Positions 54,678 through 64,000 of a DNA stretch of 64,000 nt are shown in pieces; position 1 is the first letter of the stretch; each line of letters starts with the position of its first letter. Below the pieces are notes generated by a model, which worked only from the letters and a program-made list of their open reading frames with translations, was not told the origin of the DNA and made no database searches. This DNA comes from Lepus europaeus (lineage: Eukaryota; Chordata; Mammalia; Lagomorpha; Leporidae). Where the stretch lies: the NCBI RefSeq assembly GCF_033115175.1, contig NC_084827.1, positions 145,569,701 to 145,633,700 of the forward strand, written 5' to 3'. A program made the translations under genes and the position numbers.

Positions 54678-55528
54678 GTGAGTGACTCACAACTGGGTCT
54701 TGGTCCCCTGATTTCGCACTGTAAAGCTAGGTGAGGCATCCCGGGAGTTCACAGCATCAAGCGCTTGTGCAAGAGACCATGGTCACTAAGGAGAGATTGA
54801 AACAACCTGGAGTGGAAAACAAACAGGCCCTGCCCTCAATTAAAATCAGCACACTGAAGTGTTTATCAGTGTTGCCTCTCCGTGATTCGATTCAAAGTAG
54901 ACGTCTGTGTTATTGACCCAAGAAACAATTGCCGCTCTTCAGCCTGGTGGGAAGCAGAGTTGGGAAGGTGTCCACAAAGGGTTGTTCATGTCCCTTCCTC
55001 AATCACAAAGACAGAGGTTTGCGTTGGGAGCTTCTTGAGTTTGCTGCTTCATTCTTCCACCTGGCCTTTGCAAAAGAGTTGGTTTCTGCAAAATACAGTA
55101 TGTTCGAAGAATGATAGATCCCGAGCTTTCTACACTTGGGGAAGACACACAATGACTTGCCCAAAGGTCAAATAGCTGTTTTGGAAAACAACAAACTGTG
55201 TTCAGTAGGTATGAAAAAATCCATGAATTCCACTGCCTTTTTGTTAAGGTGGGAATATTGGAAGGTCTTGGTTCTTTAATTTTTGTTATTCCAAGAGAGA
55301 AAAATAATGGCTCAATAGTAGTTAAATGTTAACTTAAAAACTATAATATAAATGCTGTAAGACTAAGTATTGCGTATCTCAATATTTGTGTTGTTTTTAC
55401 TTGTTAGAAGCATAGGAGAAAATCAATTTTAAGCTTGGAAGTAGATTTTGATTCATTTACATAGATTATCCTAGGAGTTGGCAACGTAAAGGATTTCTGT
55501 CAAGGAACTCAGCAGAGGAATAGGAGAG
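54678..55528 (+). other. CDK15: CDK15 intron 3, first unique part
   Basis: Plus-strand frames here (for example 54882-55175) have no splice or family support. No repeat recognised. Confidence 0.5.
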
Positions 55529-55541
55529 AGAAGTGCATTCG

Positions 55542-55840
55542 AGCGCCAGGCATTTAGCACGGTGCTTATGACACCCCTCGGGAGACCCTGGTCCCATACC
55601 AGAGTGCCTGGGTTCAAGTCCTGGCTCTATTTTCAATGCCAACTTCCTGCTAATGTGCACCCTGGGAGGCAACAGGTGATAGCTCAAGTACTTGGGTCCC
55701 TGGCACCCATTTGGAAGACTCCAGTTGGGTTCTGGGCTCCTGGCCTGGCCCTGGCTGTTCTCAGACATTTGAAGAGTGAACCAGCACATGGAGGATCTTT
55801 GTCCCTGTCTCTGTCTCTCAAATAAATTAAAATTTAAAAA
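55542..55840 (+). mobile_element. Older CSINE with target-site duplication
   Basis: Head AGCGCCAGGCATTTAGCACG; CCCTGGGAGGCAACAGGTGA block. AGAAGTGCATTCG at 55529-55541 and 55841-55853 is perfect although the body is diverged. Confidence 0.92.
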
Positions 55841-55853
55841 AGAAGTGCATTCG

Positions 55854-56410
55854 GTATTTTTATCCATGTATTCAGAGATACAAATAGAAGTATTTTCCTG
55901 GCAGTAAGATTTATAATAGACAATAAAAACCTGTTCACAAGTATCCCTTAATGAAGACCTGAGTAAATAATCACCTACCGTGAAATGGTACAAAGCATTG
56001 AAAGCATGAAACAGAGATAGGAGAGGGTCTATCAAAAGTTCACAGAAAATGTGAACTAGGAAAACACAAGATGTGGATTTCAAAAATTTTTACACCAAAA
56101 TAAACTTATCCTTTAATTCCATTTTCCATGACCTTTTTGAAGTACTTTCATATTAATATGGAAAGATATCCAATATTTTAAGAGGAAAAAGCAAGTTATA
56201 GAATGATCCCTATGATCCCATTTAGAAAGGAGCACTAGGGCACACTATACATGTATAAATTTGTACGTGCAAGGAGGAGCCTGGGAAAATACACAAGAGA
56301 TGCATTACCTCTAGTGTTTGCAGGTGGAGCAGAGAAATCTTTCTCCTTATTCCCTACCACAGAGACATTACATTTTTATGTAAAAGCAAATACGGACACC
56401 AAGAAGGCAC
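55854..56410 (+). mobile_element. Ancient L1M fragment
   Basis: TTTATAATAGACAATAAAAA, GAAATGGTACAAAGCATTGA and ATCCCATTTAGAAAGGAGCA echo the L1M ORF2 end and 3' UTR. Broken by the 56.06-kb element. Confidence 0.5.
56060..56157 (+). mobile_element. Inverted-repeat DNA element, right half
   Basis: GATTTCAAAAATTTTTACAC, CAAAATAAACTTATCCTTTA, then TTCCATTTTCCATGACCTTT and TTGAAGTACTTTC. Confidence 0.55.
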
Positions 56411-56559
56411 GAGATAAATTCAACATCAGTTCCTTATTGTTAAAGCTCTAAGCAAAATAGAAGCAGAATAATTCTTCATTATGATGTAGAACATTTCAGA
56501 TCAATGCCTCATATTCTTTCTTCTTAAAAATTGGTGGCATTAATGTTAACTAGGGCAAG

Positions 56560-56830
56560 GACATCCATCATCTATTATTGCTAAAATGACCATAAATGTT
56601 CTAGCCAATGCAGTGAGAAAAAAAAAAGACTGAATATCATTTCCGCAGTTATATTCTACCTAAAAATCCAAAGAGAATAGGTGAAGAAATTATTAAAAGT
56701 TGTAAGACAGAACAATATGGGGGTCAGTTAAAATCAACATTTGAGTACACTAACCAAAAGTTGTCCTATGTATTAGCGATAGCCATTTAGAAAATATAGC
56801 AGGGGGAATTACTCTAACAACAACAAAAAT
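56560..56830 (+). mobile_element. Decayed L1 ORF2 fragment
   Basis: TCTAGCCAATGCAGTGAG and later AGAAAATATAGCAGG recall the L1 reverse-transcriptase coding region; frames are broken. Confidence 0.4.
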
Positions 56831-56837
56831 ATCACCA

Positions 56838-57175
56838 TTACCAAGGCCAGCACTGTGGTGCCTCTGCTTGCTATGTGAGCATCCCATAACAGGGTGCTCG
56901 TTTAAGTCCCTGCCTCTCTGCTTTCTACCCAGCCCCCTGCTAACGGACCTGGAAAAGCAGTGGAGGATGAATCAAGTACTTGAATCCCAGCCACATAGGT
57001 GGGAGATCAGCTAGAGTTCCAGGCTCCTGGCTTCCGCCTGGCCCAGCAACGCTGTTACAACCATCTCGGGAGTGAACCAGCAGGATAGAAGATCTCTTTC
57101 TCTCTCTCCCTCTCTCTGTTACTCTCTCCCTCTCTGTTACTCTGCCTTTCAAATACATCACACACAATCTTTTTT
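56838..57175 (+). mobile_element. CSINE
   Basis: AAGGCCAGCACTGTGGTGCC head, repeated CTCTCCCTCTCTGTTACTCT, tail TTTCAAATACATCACACAC. Confidence 0.9.
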
Positions 57176-57190
57176 AAAAATTACCATTAG

Positions 57191-57509
57191 TGGTGCCGCG
57201 GCTCACTAGGTTAATCCTCCGCCTAGCGGCGCTGGCACCCCAGGTTCTAGTCCCGGTCGGGGCGCCAGATTCTGTCCCGGTTGCCCCTCTTCCAGGCCAG
57301 CTCTCTGCTGTGGCCCAGGAAGGCAGTGGAGGATGGCCCAAGTGCTTGGGCCCTGCACCCCATGGGAGACCAGGATAAGCACCTGGCTCCTGGCTTCGGA
57401 TCAGCATGGTGCGCAGGCCGCAGCGGCCATTGGAGGGTGAACCAACAGCAAAGGAAGACCTTTCTCTCTGTCTCTCTCTCTCTCACTGTCCACTCTGCCT
57501 GTCAAAAAA
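57191..57509 (+). mobile_element. Young-type CSINE, head slightly trimmed
   Basis: Starts TGGTGCCGCGGCTCACTAGG where others start GGCCGGCGCC. AAATTACCATTAG at 57178-57190 and 57510-57522. Confidence 0.94.
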
Positions 57510-57639
57510 AAATTACCATTAGCATTAAAAATAGGCAGAATTAAATAAAGATGTACTAAGGGACCTAAAAACGTTAAAGAGGCCTTCTTTAATTCTCCTG
57601 GTATCTGCTAGTGTTTCTCTTCTCTACTATCTGCTACAT

Positions 57640-57960
57640 GTCAGGCACTATCTCAGCTGATAAGGATGCTTCTGAGGACAAAGAGACGGACATCCGTGCT
57701 CTGAAGGAGTGTACATCTAGTGCGAGTGAGGCAGGCAGGAAACAAATCTATGTGACACGGAGTTTGTGAGGCATGAAAAGTGCTGTGGAAAAGCATAAGG
57801 CAGGAGGAGGGTCGGGGGAGCCAGGGTGATAGGTGAGGAAAAGGGAAGCCCCGCACAGAGACTTGGATGGGAGTGAGGAGTGAGCCATGTGCGTGACGGT
57901 GGCAGCGCCGTGGCGTGGGTGGCGGGCAGCTCCAGGCAGAAGGAACAGCAAGTGTGTGGG
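57640..57960 (-). mobile_element. L2 3' region, antisense
   Basis: GTCAGGCACTATCTCAGCTG, GAAAAGTGCTGTGGAAAAGC and CTCCAGGCAGAAGGAACAGC match the reversed L2 3' part. Confidence 0.65.
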
Positions 57961-57967
57961 GCAGGAG

Positions 57968-58890
57968 TAGTGTGTGTGTGTGTGTGGTGTGTGTGGTGTG
58001 TGTGTGGTGTATGGTGTGTGTGTGGTAGGTGTGTGTGGTGGGTGTGTGTGGTGTATGGTGTGTGTGGTGTGTGTGTGGTATGTGTGTGGTGTGTATGTGG
58101 TGGGTGTGTGCGGTAGGTGTGTATGTGGTGTGTGTGTGGTGTGTGTGTGTGTGTGATGTATGGTGTGTGTGTGGTAGGTGTGTATGTGGTAGGTGTGTGT
58201 GTGGTATGTGTGTTGTGTGTATTGTGTGTGTGGTATGTGTGCTGTGTGTGTTGTCTGTGGGGTGTATATGGTGTGGGGGGTATGTGTGTGGTAGGTGTGT
58301 GTGTGGTATGTGTGTTGTGTGTATTGTGTGTGTGGTATGTGTGGTGTGTGTGCTGTGTGTGTTGTCTGTGGGGTGTATATGGTGTGGGGGGTATGTGTGT
58401 GGTAGGTGTGTGTGTGCTGTGTGTGTATGTGGTGTGTGTGGGTGTGTGTGGTATGTGTGTGGTAGGTGTGTGTGTGGTATGTGTGCTGTGTGTGTTATGT
58501 GTGATGGTGTGTGTGGGGTATGTGTGTGGTACGTATGTGAGTGGTATGTGTGGTGTGTGTGTGTGGTGTGTGTGGTGTGGGGATTTGTGTGTGGTGTGTG
58601 TGGTGTGTGTGCATGATGTGTGTGTGGTGTGTGTGGGGTGTGTGTGGAGTGTGGTGTGTGTGTGTGGTGTATGTGCATGGTGTGTGGGGTATGTGTGTGG
58701 GGTGTGTGTGGGTGTGGGTGTATGGGTATGTGAGGGGATGTGGTGTGTATGGGAGTGTGTGTGTGGTGTGTGTGTGAATGGTGTGTGGTGTGTGGGGTGT
58801 GTGTGCATGGTGTGTGGGGTGTGTGTGTATGGTGTGTGGGGTGTATGTTCATGGTGTGTGAGTGTGTGGGGGGGTGTGTGTGGTATGTGT
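57968..58890. repeat. Complex GT-rich tandem array in CDK15 intron 3
   Basis: About 0.92 kb of GTGTG with GTGTGGTATG, GGTAGG and GTTGTCTGTGGGG variants. A higher-order unit starting GGTAGGTGTGTGTG recurs at 58189, 58290 and 58401, so with steps of 101 and 111 bases. Long frames on both strands (Cys/Val or His/Thr only) are by-products of the repeat. Confidence 0.95.
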
Positions 58891-59027
58891 ACAACAGGTA
58901 AGCAGATGGCCGAAGGTCTTGTGCAATGATTACTCCAGGAACTATTAAGTGTAGATCTGGATTAGAAAACCTTGTGATGCAAAAATGTCAGTGATTCCCT
59001 AATTTCGTGTTTTGAGGTATTCTAATA

Positions 59028-59359
59028 CAGTTGTCCTTTCGTATCTGTGGGGGATTTGTCCCAGGACCCCCTACAGATACCAAGATCCATGGATAATCAA
59101 GTCCTTTACATAAAATGACACAGTATTTGCATATAACCTACAGACATATTTCAATAGACAGCAAATCATTTCCAGGTCATTCATAGTACCTAACAGTGTG
59201 AAGACAGTGAAAACGGTTGTTGTACTGTATTGCTTAGCGAATAATGACAAGAAAAAAACATCTGTATGTGTTGGGTACAGATGCAAACTTTTTTCAGTTT
59301 TTGATCCACAGTTGGTTGAATTCACAAATCCTAAACCCATGGATACGGAGGACACACTG
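59028..59359. mobile_element. MER2-type Tigger DNA transposon, TA-flanked
   Basis: Ends CAGTTGTCCTTTCGTATC and GGATACGGAGGACACACTG are inverted repeats. Internal TCCCAGGACCCCCTACAGAT, GGATAATCAAGTCCTTTACA and GATCCACAGTTGGTTGAATT match MER2 as I remember it. TA at 59026-59027 and 59360-59361 is the target duplication. Non-autonomous, 332 bases. Confidence 0.88.
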
Positions 59360-59586
59360 TATATTCAGAGTCTACAATAATTAAAATTGTGTAGCACAAG
59401 TATAAAGAAAGATCAAAGTAACATGATTTTTTAAAATTCAGAAGTTCAAGTATTAATAAGATCTACTGAATAGTCCCGGTGGTATTTCACATCAGCAGCA
59501 AAAAGAAGAGAGTCCAATAAATGAATGTGGGACAGTTGAAAAAGTGAACATACAGGATGAAGTCCCAATGGATTCAAGAATTAATG

Positions 59587-60039
59587 GAGGGGCTGGCCTG
59601 TGGCGCAGCTGGTTAACGCTCTGGCCTGCAGTGCCGGCATCCCATATGGGCACCGGTTCTAGTCTGGCTGATCCTCTTCCAATCCAGCTCTCTGCTATGG
59701 CCTGGGAAAGCAGTAGAAGATGGCCCGAGTCCTTGGGCCCCTGCACCCACGTGGGAGATCCGGAAGAAGCTCCTGGCTCCTGGCTTCTGAGTCCTTGGGC
59801 CCCTGCACCCACGTGGGAGATCCGGAAGAAGCTCCTGGCTCCTGGCTTCCGAGTCCTTGGGCCCCTGCACCCACGTGGGAGATCCGGAAGAAGCTCCTGG
59901 CTCCTGGCTTCGGATCAGCGCAGCTCTGGCCATTGTGGCCATCTGGGGAGTGAACCAGCGGATGGAAAACCTCTCTCTTTGTCTCTACCTCTCTCTATAA
60001 CTCTGACTTTCAAATAAATAAAATAAATCTTTAAAAAAA
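59587..60039 (+). mobile_element. CSINE with an internal 62-base triplication
   Basis: GGGGCTGGCCTGTGGCGCAG head; tail AAATAAATAAAATAAATC. AAGAATTAATG at 59576-59586 and 60040-60050 flanks it. It is 453 bases long, against about 330 for its relatives. Confidence 0.95.
59727..59912 (+). repeat. Tandem triplication, 3 x 62 bases
   Basis: Unit starts GAGTCCTTGGGCCCCTGCAC and ends GGCTCCTGGCTTC plus one base. Copies at 59727, 59789 and 59851 differ only in that last base (T, C, G). Confidence 0.97.
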
Positions 60040-62064
60040 AAGAATTAATGTAATAGAAAACAGACAAGAGCTAGAAGAAAACATAAATGTATTCTGTGCG
60101 GCCTCTGAGCTGGAAAGTTCTGTGCACACCTGACACTGAGAACAGAACCAGAAGGGAAGGCAGTGTCCATGGTACCCCAACTACCCAAGTGTGTTCCAGG
60201 GAGCCTCAATTCAAAGACACTTTGGGAGATGTTTCATTGAAGTATTCGCAATGCTCAAAGCAATATGGGGACCATTTGAACAAAATCCAATGTGATCTTT
60301 TATCATAGATACTACCAGGATTTAAAATTTTTTAAATTTGATCAAAAACCTTTTTTAAAAAAATTATTTATTTTTGGTAGAGGATGGAGTAGAATTTCAC
60401 AGGGCCAGGCTCTGAGTAAAACCTTTGGAAAATAGTTAACATCATAAAAAATTTGAATCTCAACACTTCAAAGCATGATAAGGCTTAAAAGCAATTGGTG
60501 AAAAGTGCCTGCAAAATATTTCAAGAACAAGGTAGGCAAATCACAAAAGAAGTACGAGAGACCAAGAAACACAAAAATTCAGTTCTGCAATAAAGAAACA
60601 GAAATGTAATCATGATAATCATTTTTACCTATCGAATAGGCCAAAAAAATGAAGACAAAAATGAAGACAGAAAAGCAAGCCACATTGATGGGCTATGTCA
60701 CAGGGACACAGGAATCAACTGAAAGTGCTTCCAGGGGCAGACCTTTGAGAAAGTAGACAAAGCAGTACTGAGTTACAACCCAAAGAACAGAATAAATATC
60801 CAGGAGCACACACTGATATAAATTAGTAAATGGAAGAGAAGAAACAATTGCCCGTGCGAAAGAGTCGCAATAATCTACGCAGCTAGTACACCCACCAGGA
60901 GGTAGCTCACAGCCCCCACCCCGTGAGCCTGGGCCACCCCGGGGACAGTCTTCAAAAGCACAGCATGGAAAGCAGGCAGAAAGCTGACAGACACTACCTC
61001 GGGCAGGTGTTGTGTCCCCATCAGAGGTCATAATCGTGATGGTGGTGTGTGCCCTTAGTCTCTGTGTAAGCACAAGAAAGTGCAAAAAGTTCCTAGAGTG
61101 ACATGCTACAAGGACCTGACCAGTACTCCTCGTAACAGTCAAAGTCATGGAAAATGAGGGAAACCTGGGAAGTTCACAATCAGGAGGCACCCACAAGACC
61201 TAACAGCAACAACTAAACGCAATGCTGAACGGAATCCTGGACAAGGGGAAAAGGATGCTAGGTAAAGACTGAAGAAATCCCAATAACCTGTGGACTTCAG
61301 TTGATAATAATGTGCAGCATTGGTTCACTAATGATAGCAAATGAACCTTACTAAGTAAGATATTAACAATAGAAGAAATTGGAAGGAACGGGGAACTCTG
61401 TACTATCTTCTCAATTTTTTTCCTGTAATTCTGAAACTAATCTAAAAGATGTGATCTAAGGAAATGCAAACAAATCCCTGCCCAGCACTGGGGAGGAAGG
61501 GTGGCCTGGCCACACTCATGTCCATTTAGTGGTACAGTCACTCCACAGGGGTGAATTTAAATCAATAAAAGTGTGTGCATTGTACATTCTTTGAGCAATT
61601 TTACCTTGACTCTAAGGAAATAGTTGGGGCTGTGTGCAAAGACTTATCACATTTATTTATGATCATCAACATATCTGTATAAAAGTTCAAAGCTGGACAC
61701 AATTTGGAATGACCTAACACATTGTAGGATATTTACATAACGAGCTATTACGTCATTATTAAGTAGCGCACTGTAAGAATGGTAGGAGGAAGAGCACATC
61801 ACTAACAATGTGATAGGAATCCCACAGCACTGACGACAGATTTGGACTTGCATTAAAATCTCCTCTGTTTTTGGCACTTAGCTTACATCACAAGCAAACT
61901 GTTAAATAAGGAGAGGGTAGGAGTTAGAGAGGGAGGGTGCTCTGTACCGGTCAGGTAGCACGCAGGAGGCCAGTGTAAGAATCTGACTTTTATTCTGAGA
62001 GGTAGAGGTATGGTGCATTTTGAACAGAAAATTGGGTTGTTATTACTTTCATTTAAAAGGGGGC

Positions 62065-62356
62065 CCCGGGATTGGCATTTGGCCTATGGGTTAAGATGCT
62101 TGCGTTCAATACATGGCTCTACCTCCCGACTCCAGCTTCCTGCTAACACACACCCTGAGCAGCAAAGGTGAGGGCTCAGCTGACTGGGCTCCTGCCACCC
62201 TCGTGGGAGACCTGCATTGAGTTCCTGTTCTCAGCTCCCTCCTGCATCCTGGACCTAGCCCTGGCCATTGCAGACTTTTGGAGAGTGAACCAGCAGATGG
62301 GAGCTTTCTCTCCACTTATCTCTCTGTCTCTCCACCTCTCTCTCCATATACATACA
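62065..62356 (+). mobile_element. Older CSINE
   Basis: GGGATTGGCATTTGGCCTAT head; CACCCTGAGCAGCAAAGGTG block; ends CTCTCTCCATATACATAC. Confidence 0.83.
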
Positions 62357-62357
62357 A

Positions 62358-62359
62358 AT

Positions 62360-62391
<32 letters not shown>

Positions 62392-62392
62392 G
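62358..62392. repeat. (TA)n(CA)n microsatellite
   Basis: TTTATATATATATATATATA run ending in ACACACATG. Confidence 0.88.
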
Positions 62393-62768
62393 TATATTAA
62401 AAGGGTGCCCTAACTTCTCCATTGGAAGTATATAGCAGGAGTACAAGTGTACAAACAGGGCGACTACTGAGAGACCATTACAATAAGTCAGATGCAAGAT
62501 AAGGACGTGTGAAATAAGGGCACAAAGGGAAATAAAAGGCACAATGCACCTGAAGACATGGCGTGGATTTAGAGAGGGGTCACTCTGTGCTTCTCTGTGT
62601 TCTCCAAGTTTTCCGTAATGAGCACACCACTTTAGTAACAGAGAAAAACACTCTGGAATATAAATATATATTCCTATGCTGGAATGTATTTTGAAGGAAA
62701 ATGCCTTTTGCTGTAAATCCCCACTTCAACCATCTCGAAGAGTGTGTGAGCGCCTCCCTGTTTTCTAG

Positions 62769-62848
62769 GATCAATGGCCAGCTGGTGGCTCTGAAAGTCA
62801 TCAGCATGAACACAGAGGAAGGAGTCCCATTCACCGCCATCCGGGAAG
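62769..62848 (+). CDS. CDK15: CDK15 exon 4, catalytic Lys and PFTAIRE helix
   Basis: Acceptor CCCTGTTTTCTAG, donor GGGAAG|GTAAGA, 80 bases. Codes INGQLVALKVISMNTEEGVP then FTAIRE plus one base of Ala. ALKVI holds the beta-3 Lys that positions ATP; PFTAIRE replaces the PSTAIRE cyclin-contact helix of CDK1/2 and gives the subfamily its name. The exon ends one base into the next codon, so exon 5 lies beyond the edge. Confidence 0.96.
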
Positions 62849-63289
62849 GTAAGAGCAGCAGGAACGGGCTCACCAGATGGGTTTTGCATTGCGCCCATGC
62901 ACTCAGCGTCTAGTTTTTGATAGCTCTACAAGGAAGTGAATAATTGCAATTTTATTGCTCAGACCAGTTTCCCAAGAGTACTTACATTATAATCTTAGTA
63001 TTTATTCATAAGGAAATTCCAATTGAAAACTGTTATATCATTTAACCCAAACTATGAACTCAGTGAGTATTTACTAAATGCTTTCCATGTGTTTAATGCT
63101 AAGGCTATACCTTTTTAACCCAGAACATTGCTATAAAAGAGGACAAAAAATAATCCCTTGAATTCTGAGAGGGCAGTTTGCCTGGAGGTGGCATGATGTT
63201 TCCATAGTGCGCAAAAGGCTCCTCAGTTGGCAGCTCCCTGCCCTGTCTTCTCCTTGCCCAGGCAGAATAGCAGGTGGCTGAGGAACCTG
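62849..63289 (+). other. CDK15: CDK15 intron 4, unique
   Basis: Nothing recognised. Confidence 0.5.
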
Positions 63290-63485
63290 GGTCAGATGGA
63301 CCTTGGTTTGCATCGCAGGTCCACCATCGACTCCCGTGTGATGTTGGGCACTTTACCTATCATTGCAGAAAGAGGAAGATAATAGTGTCTACTTCACGGA
63401 GCTATTATGAGGATTGAGACTACGTATATAAAGCACTTATCACACAGCCCACTTTCAGGCTCAATCAATGTTAGCTATTATTCCA
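63290..63485 (+). mobile_element. MIR SINE
   Basis: CTTGGTTTGCATCGCAGGTC, TGATGTTGGGCACTTTACCT, GAGCTATTATGAGGATTGAG and CAATCAATGTTAGCTATTAT match MIR through its 3' end. Confidence 0.8.
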
Positions 63486-63604
63486 TTCTTTCTCCCCTTG
63501 GTGATGTCGTTCACCATTAAGATCTCTAATAATTTATAATATTCTATTAATATTAGGAAAATCAAGAAGCCAATATAGCAAAAATAAGCCACTAAAACTA
63601 CAAT

Positions 63605-63908
63605 TGGGGTAAGCACGTGCCTTAGCCGTTAAGATGCTGCCTGGGAGACCACAGCCCGTTTGAATCTCGGTGCTGCGTTCGATTCCAGTTTCCCGGTAAC
63701 GCACACCCTCGGAGGAGGCAGACGATGGTGCCAGCCCTCAGGTCTCTCCTGGCAGACCCGGCTGGAGTTCCTGATTCCTGGCTTCAACCTGGTCCAGTCT
63801 TCACTGTTAGGGGTCATTTGGGCAGTGAACCAGCAGATGAAAGATCTCAATCTTTTTCTCTCTCTCTTTTGCCCCACACTTTCAAATAAATGAAATACAT
63901 ATGAATTT
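63605..63908 (+). mobile_element. Older CSINE
   Basis: GGGGTAAGCACGTGCCTTAG head; CTCGGAGGAGGCAGACGATG; tail TTTCAAATAAATGAAATAC. Confidence 0.85.
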
Positions 63909-64000
63909 TTAAAAATTCAATTTATCAACCTTTTTACATATGCCATTTAGAATAAAATGTTGAGAAAATGATCACCTATTTCAGAAAAAAAAATGCTATT

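Larger units (their letters stand above)
60350..62700 (+). mobile_element. Ancient L1M remnants in CDK15 intron 3
   Basis: CAAAGTCATGGAAAATGAGG, GCAATGCTGAACGGAATCCT, AGTAAGATATTAACAATAGA, GGGGAACTCTGTACTATCTT, then TGTGTGCAAAGACTTATCAC and CCAAGTTTTCCGTAATGAGC. These appear in the order of L1M 3' sequences. Several pieces, interrupted by a CSINE and a TA run; no coding capacity. Confidence 0.55.
53369..62848 (+). other. CDK15: CDK15 gene, 5' part: exons 1-4
   Basis: Exons 53369-53488, 54194-54343, 54583-54677 and 62769-62848 all have GT/AG borders and join in one frame (148 codons plus one base). The product is CDK15 (earlier names PFTAIRE2, ALS2CR7), a Ser/Thr kinase of the PFTAIRE branch of the CDK family; its relative CDK14 pairs with cyclin Y. 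The N-terminal extension, the glycine-rich loop, the catalytic Lys and the PFTAIRE helix are inside the window. The catalytic loop and the rest lie past the right edge. Identification rests on my recall of the human protein. The neighbour ALS2 in divergent order supports it. Confidence 0.95.

Noticed and set aside
55466-56083. 205-codon minus-strand frame
   Set aside because: Crosses an older CSINE and an L1M remnant and has no homology that I recognise.
10062-57509. CSINE heads as functional tRNA genes
   Set aside because: A- and B-box-like motifs are present, but no cloverleaf with a proper anticodon arm and acceptor stem forms; they are SINE promoters.
57653-58894. 413- and 363-codon minus-strand frames and 195- and 270-codon plus-strand frames
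   Set aside because: They consist almost only of His/Thr/Pro or Cys/Val/Trp/Gly because they read through the GT-rich tandem array; no splice or start context.
59727-59912. Regular direct repeats as a CRISPR array
   Set aside because: Units are contiguous without spacers, and the genome is mammalian.
59544-60017. 157-codon plus-strand frame with an internal protein repeat
   Set aside because: The repeat is the 62-base SINE triplication; no gene evidence.
60693-61196. 167-codon minus-strand frame
   Set aside because: Overlaps plus-strand L1M 3' sequence; no domain and no splice signals.

Overview
This is vertebrate nuclear DNA, almost certainly from a lagomorph and most likely rabbit (Oryctolagus). 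Two things support that. About 54 copies or fragments of one tRNA-like SINE are present, with the heads, promoter boxes and T-C-rich/A-rich tails of the lagomorph C-repeat (CSINE). There are also three 3' ends of a LINE-1 whose 3' UTR I recognise as the rabbit type. By my count CSINEs alone cover about a quarter of the window. No bacterial, organellar or intact viral genes are visible.

Left part (1 to about 28.4 kb): the 5' end of ALS2 (alsin), on the minus strand. Exon 5 runs off the left edge (1-237). Exon 4 is 4608-5524, exon 3 is 9223-9377, and exon 2, which holds the start codon, is 13494-13571. A non-coding exon 1 ends in a donor at 28314 inside a CpG island. The four coding exons join in frame for 443 codons. 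Introns hold CSINEs, two target-site-flanked rabbit L1 tails, an L1M tail, LTR relics, an L2 piece and an inverted-repeat DNA element.

Promoter (about 27.87-28.85 kb): a CpG island with GC boxes, a CCAAT box, two perfect CRE palindromes and an RFX-like X-box.

Middle (28.9-53.2 kb): an intergenic stretch with no gene I can name. It holds MaLR and other LTR relics, a long L2 in minus orientation with a decayed reverse transcriptase, MIRs, L1M fragments and many CSINEs. Two exon-like signals and one CTCF-like motif are reported as tentative.

Right part (53.2-64 kb): the 5' end of CDK15 (PFTAIRE-type cyclin-dependent kinase), on the plus strand. Exons 1-4 (53369-53488, 54194-54343, 54583-54677, 62769-62848) join in frame and reach the PFTAIRE helix; the gene continues past the right edge. 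Intron 3 carries a 0.9-kb GT-rich tandem array, a Tigger/MER2 element and decayed L1M.

ALS2 and CDK15 are transcribed away from each other. This matches the ALS2-CDK15 order known for human 2q33. They are not functionally coupled: alsin is an endosomal RAB5/RAC1 exchange factor and CDK15 is a protein kinase. I found no new multi-gene system. The most useful observations are a preserved intron-4 read-through tail matching the known short alsin isoform, a pair of tiny overlapping uORFs directly before the ALS2 start, and several well-resolved nested insertions.
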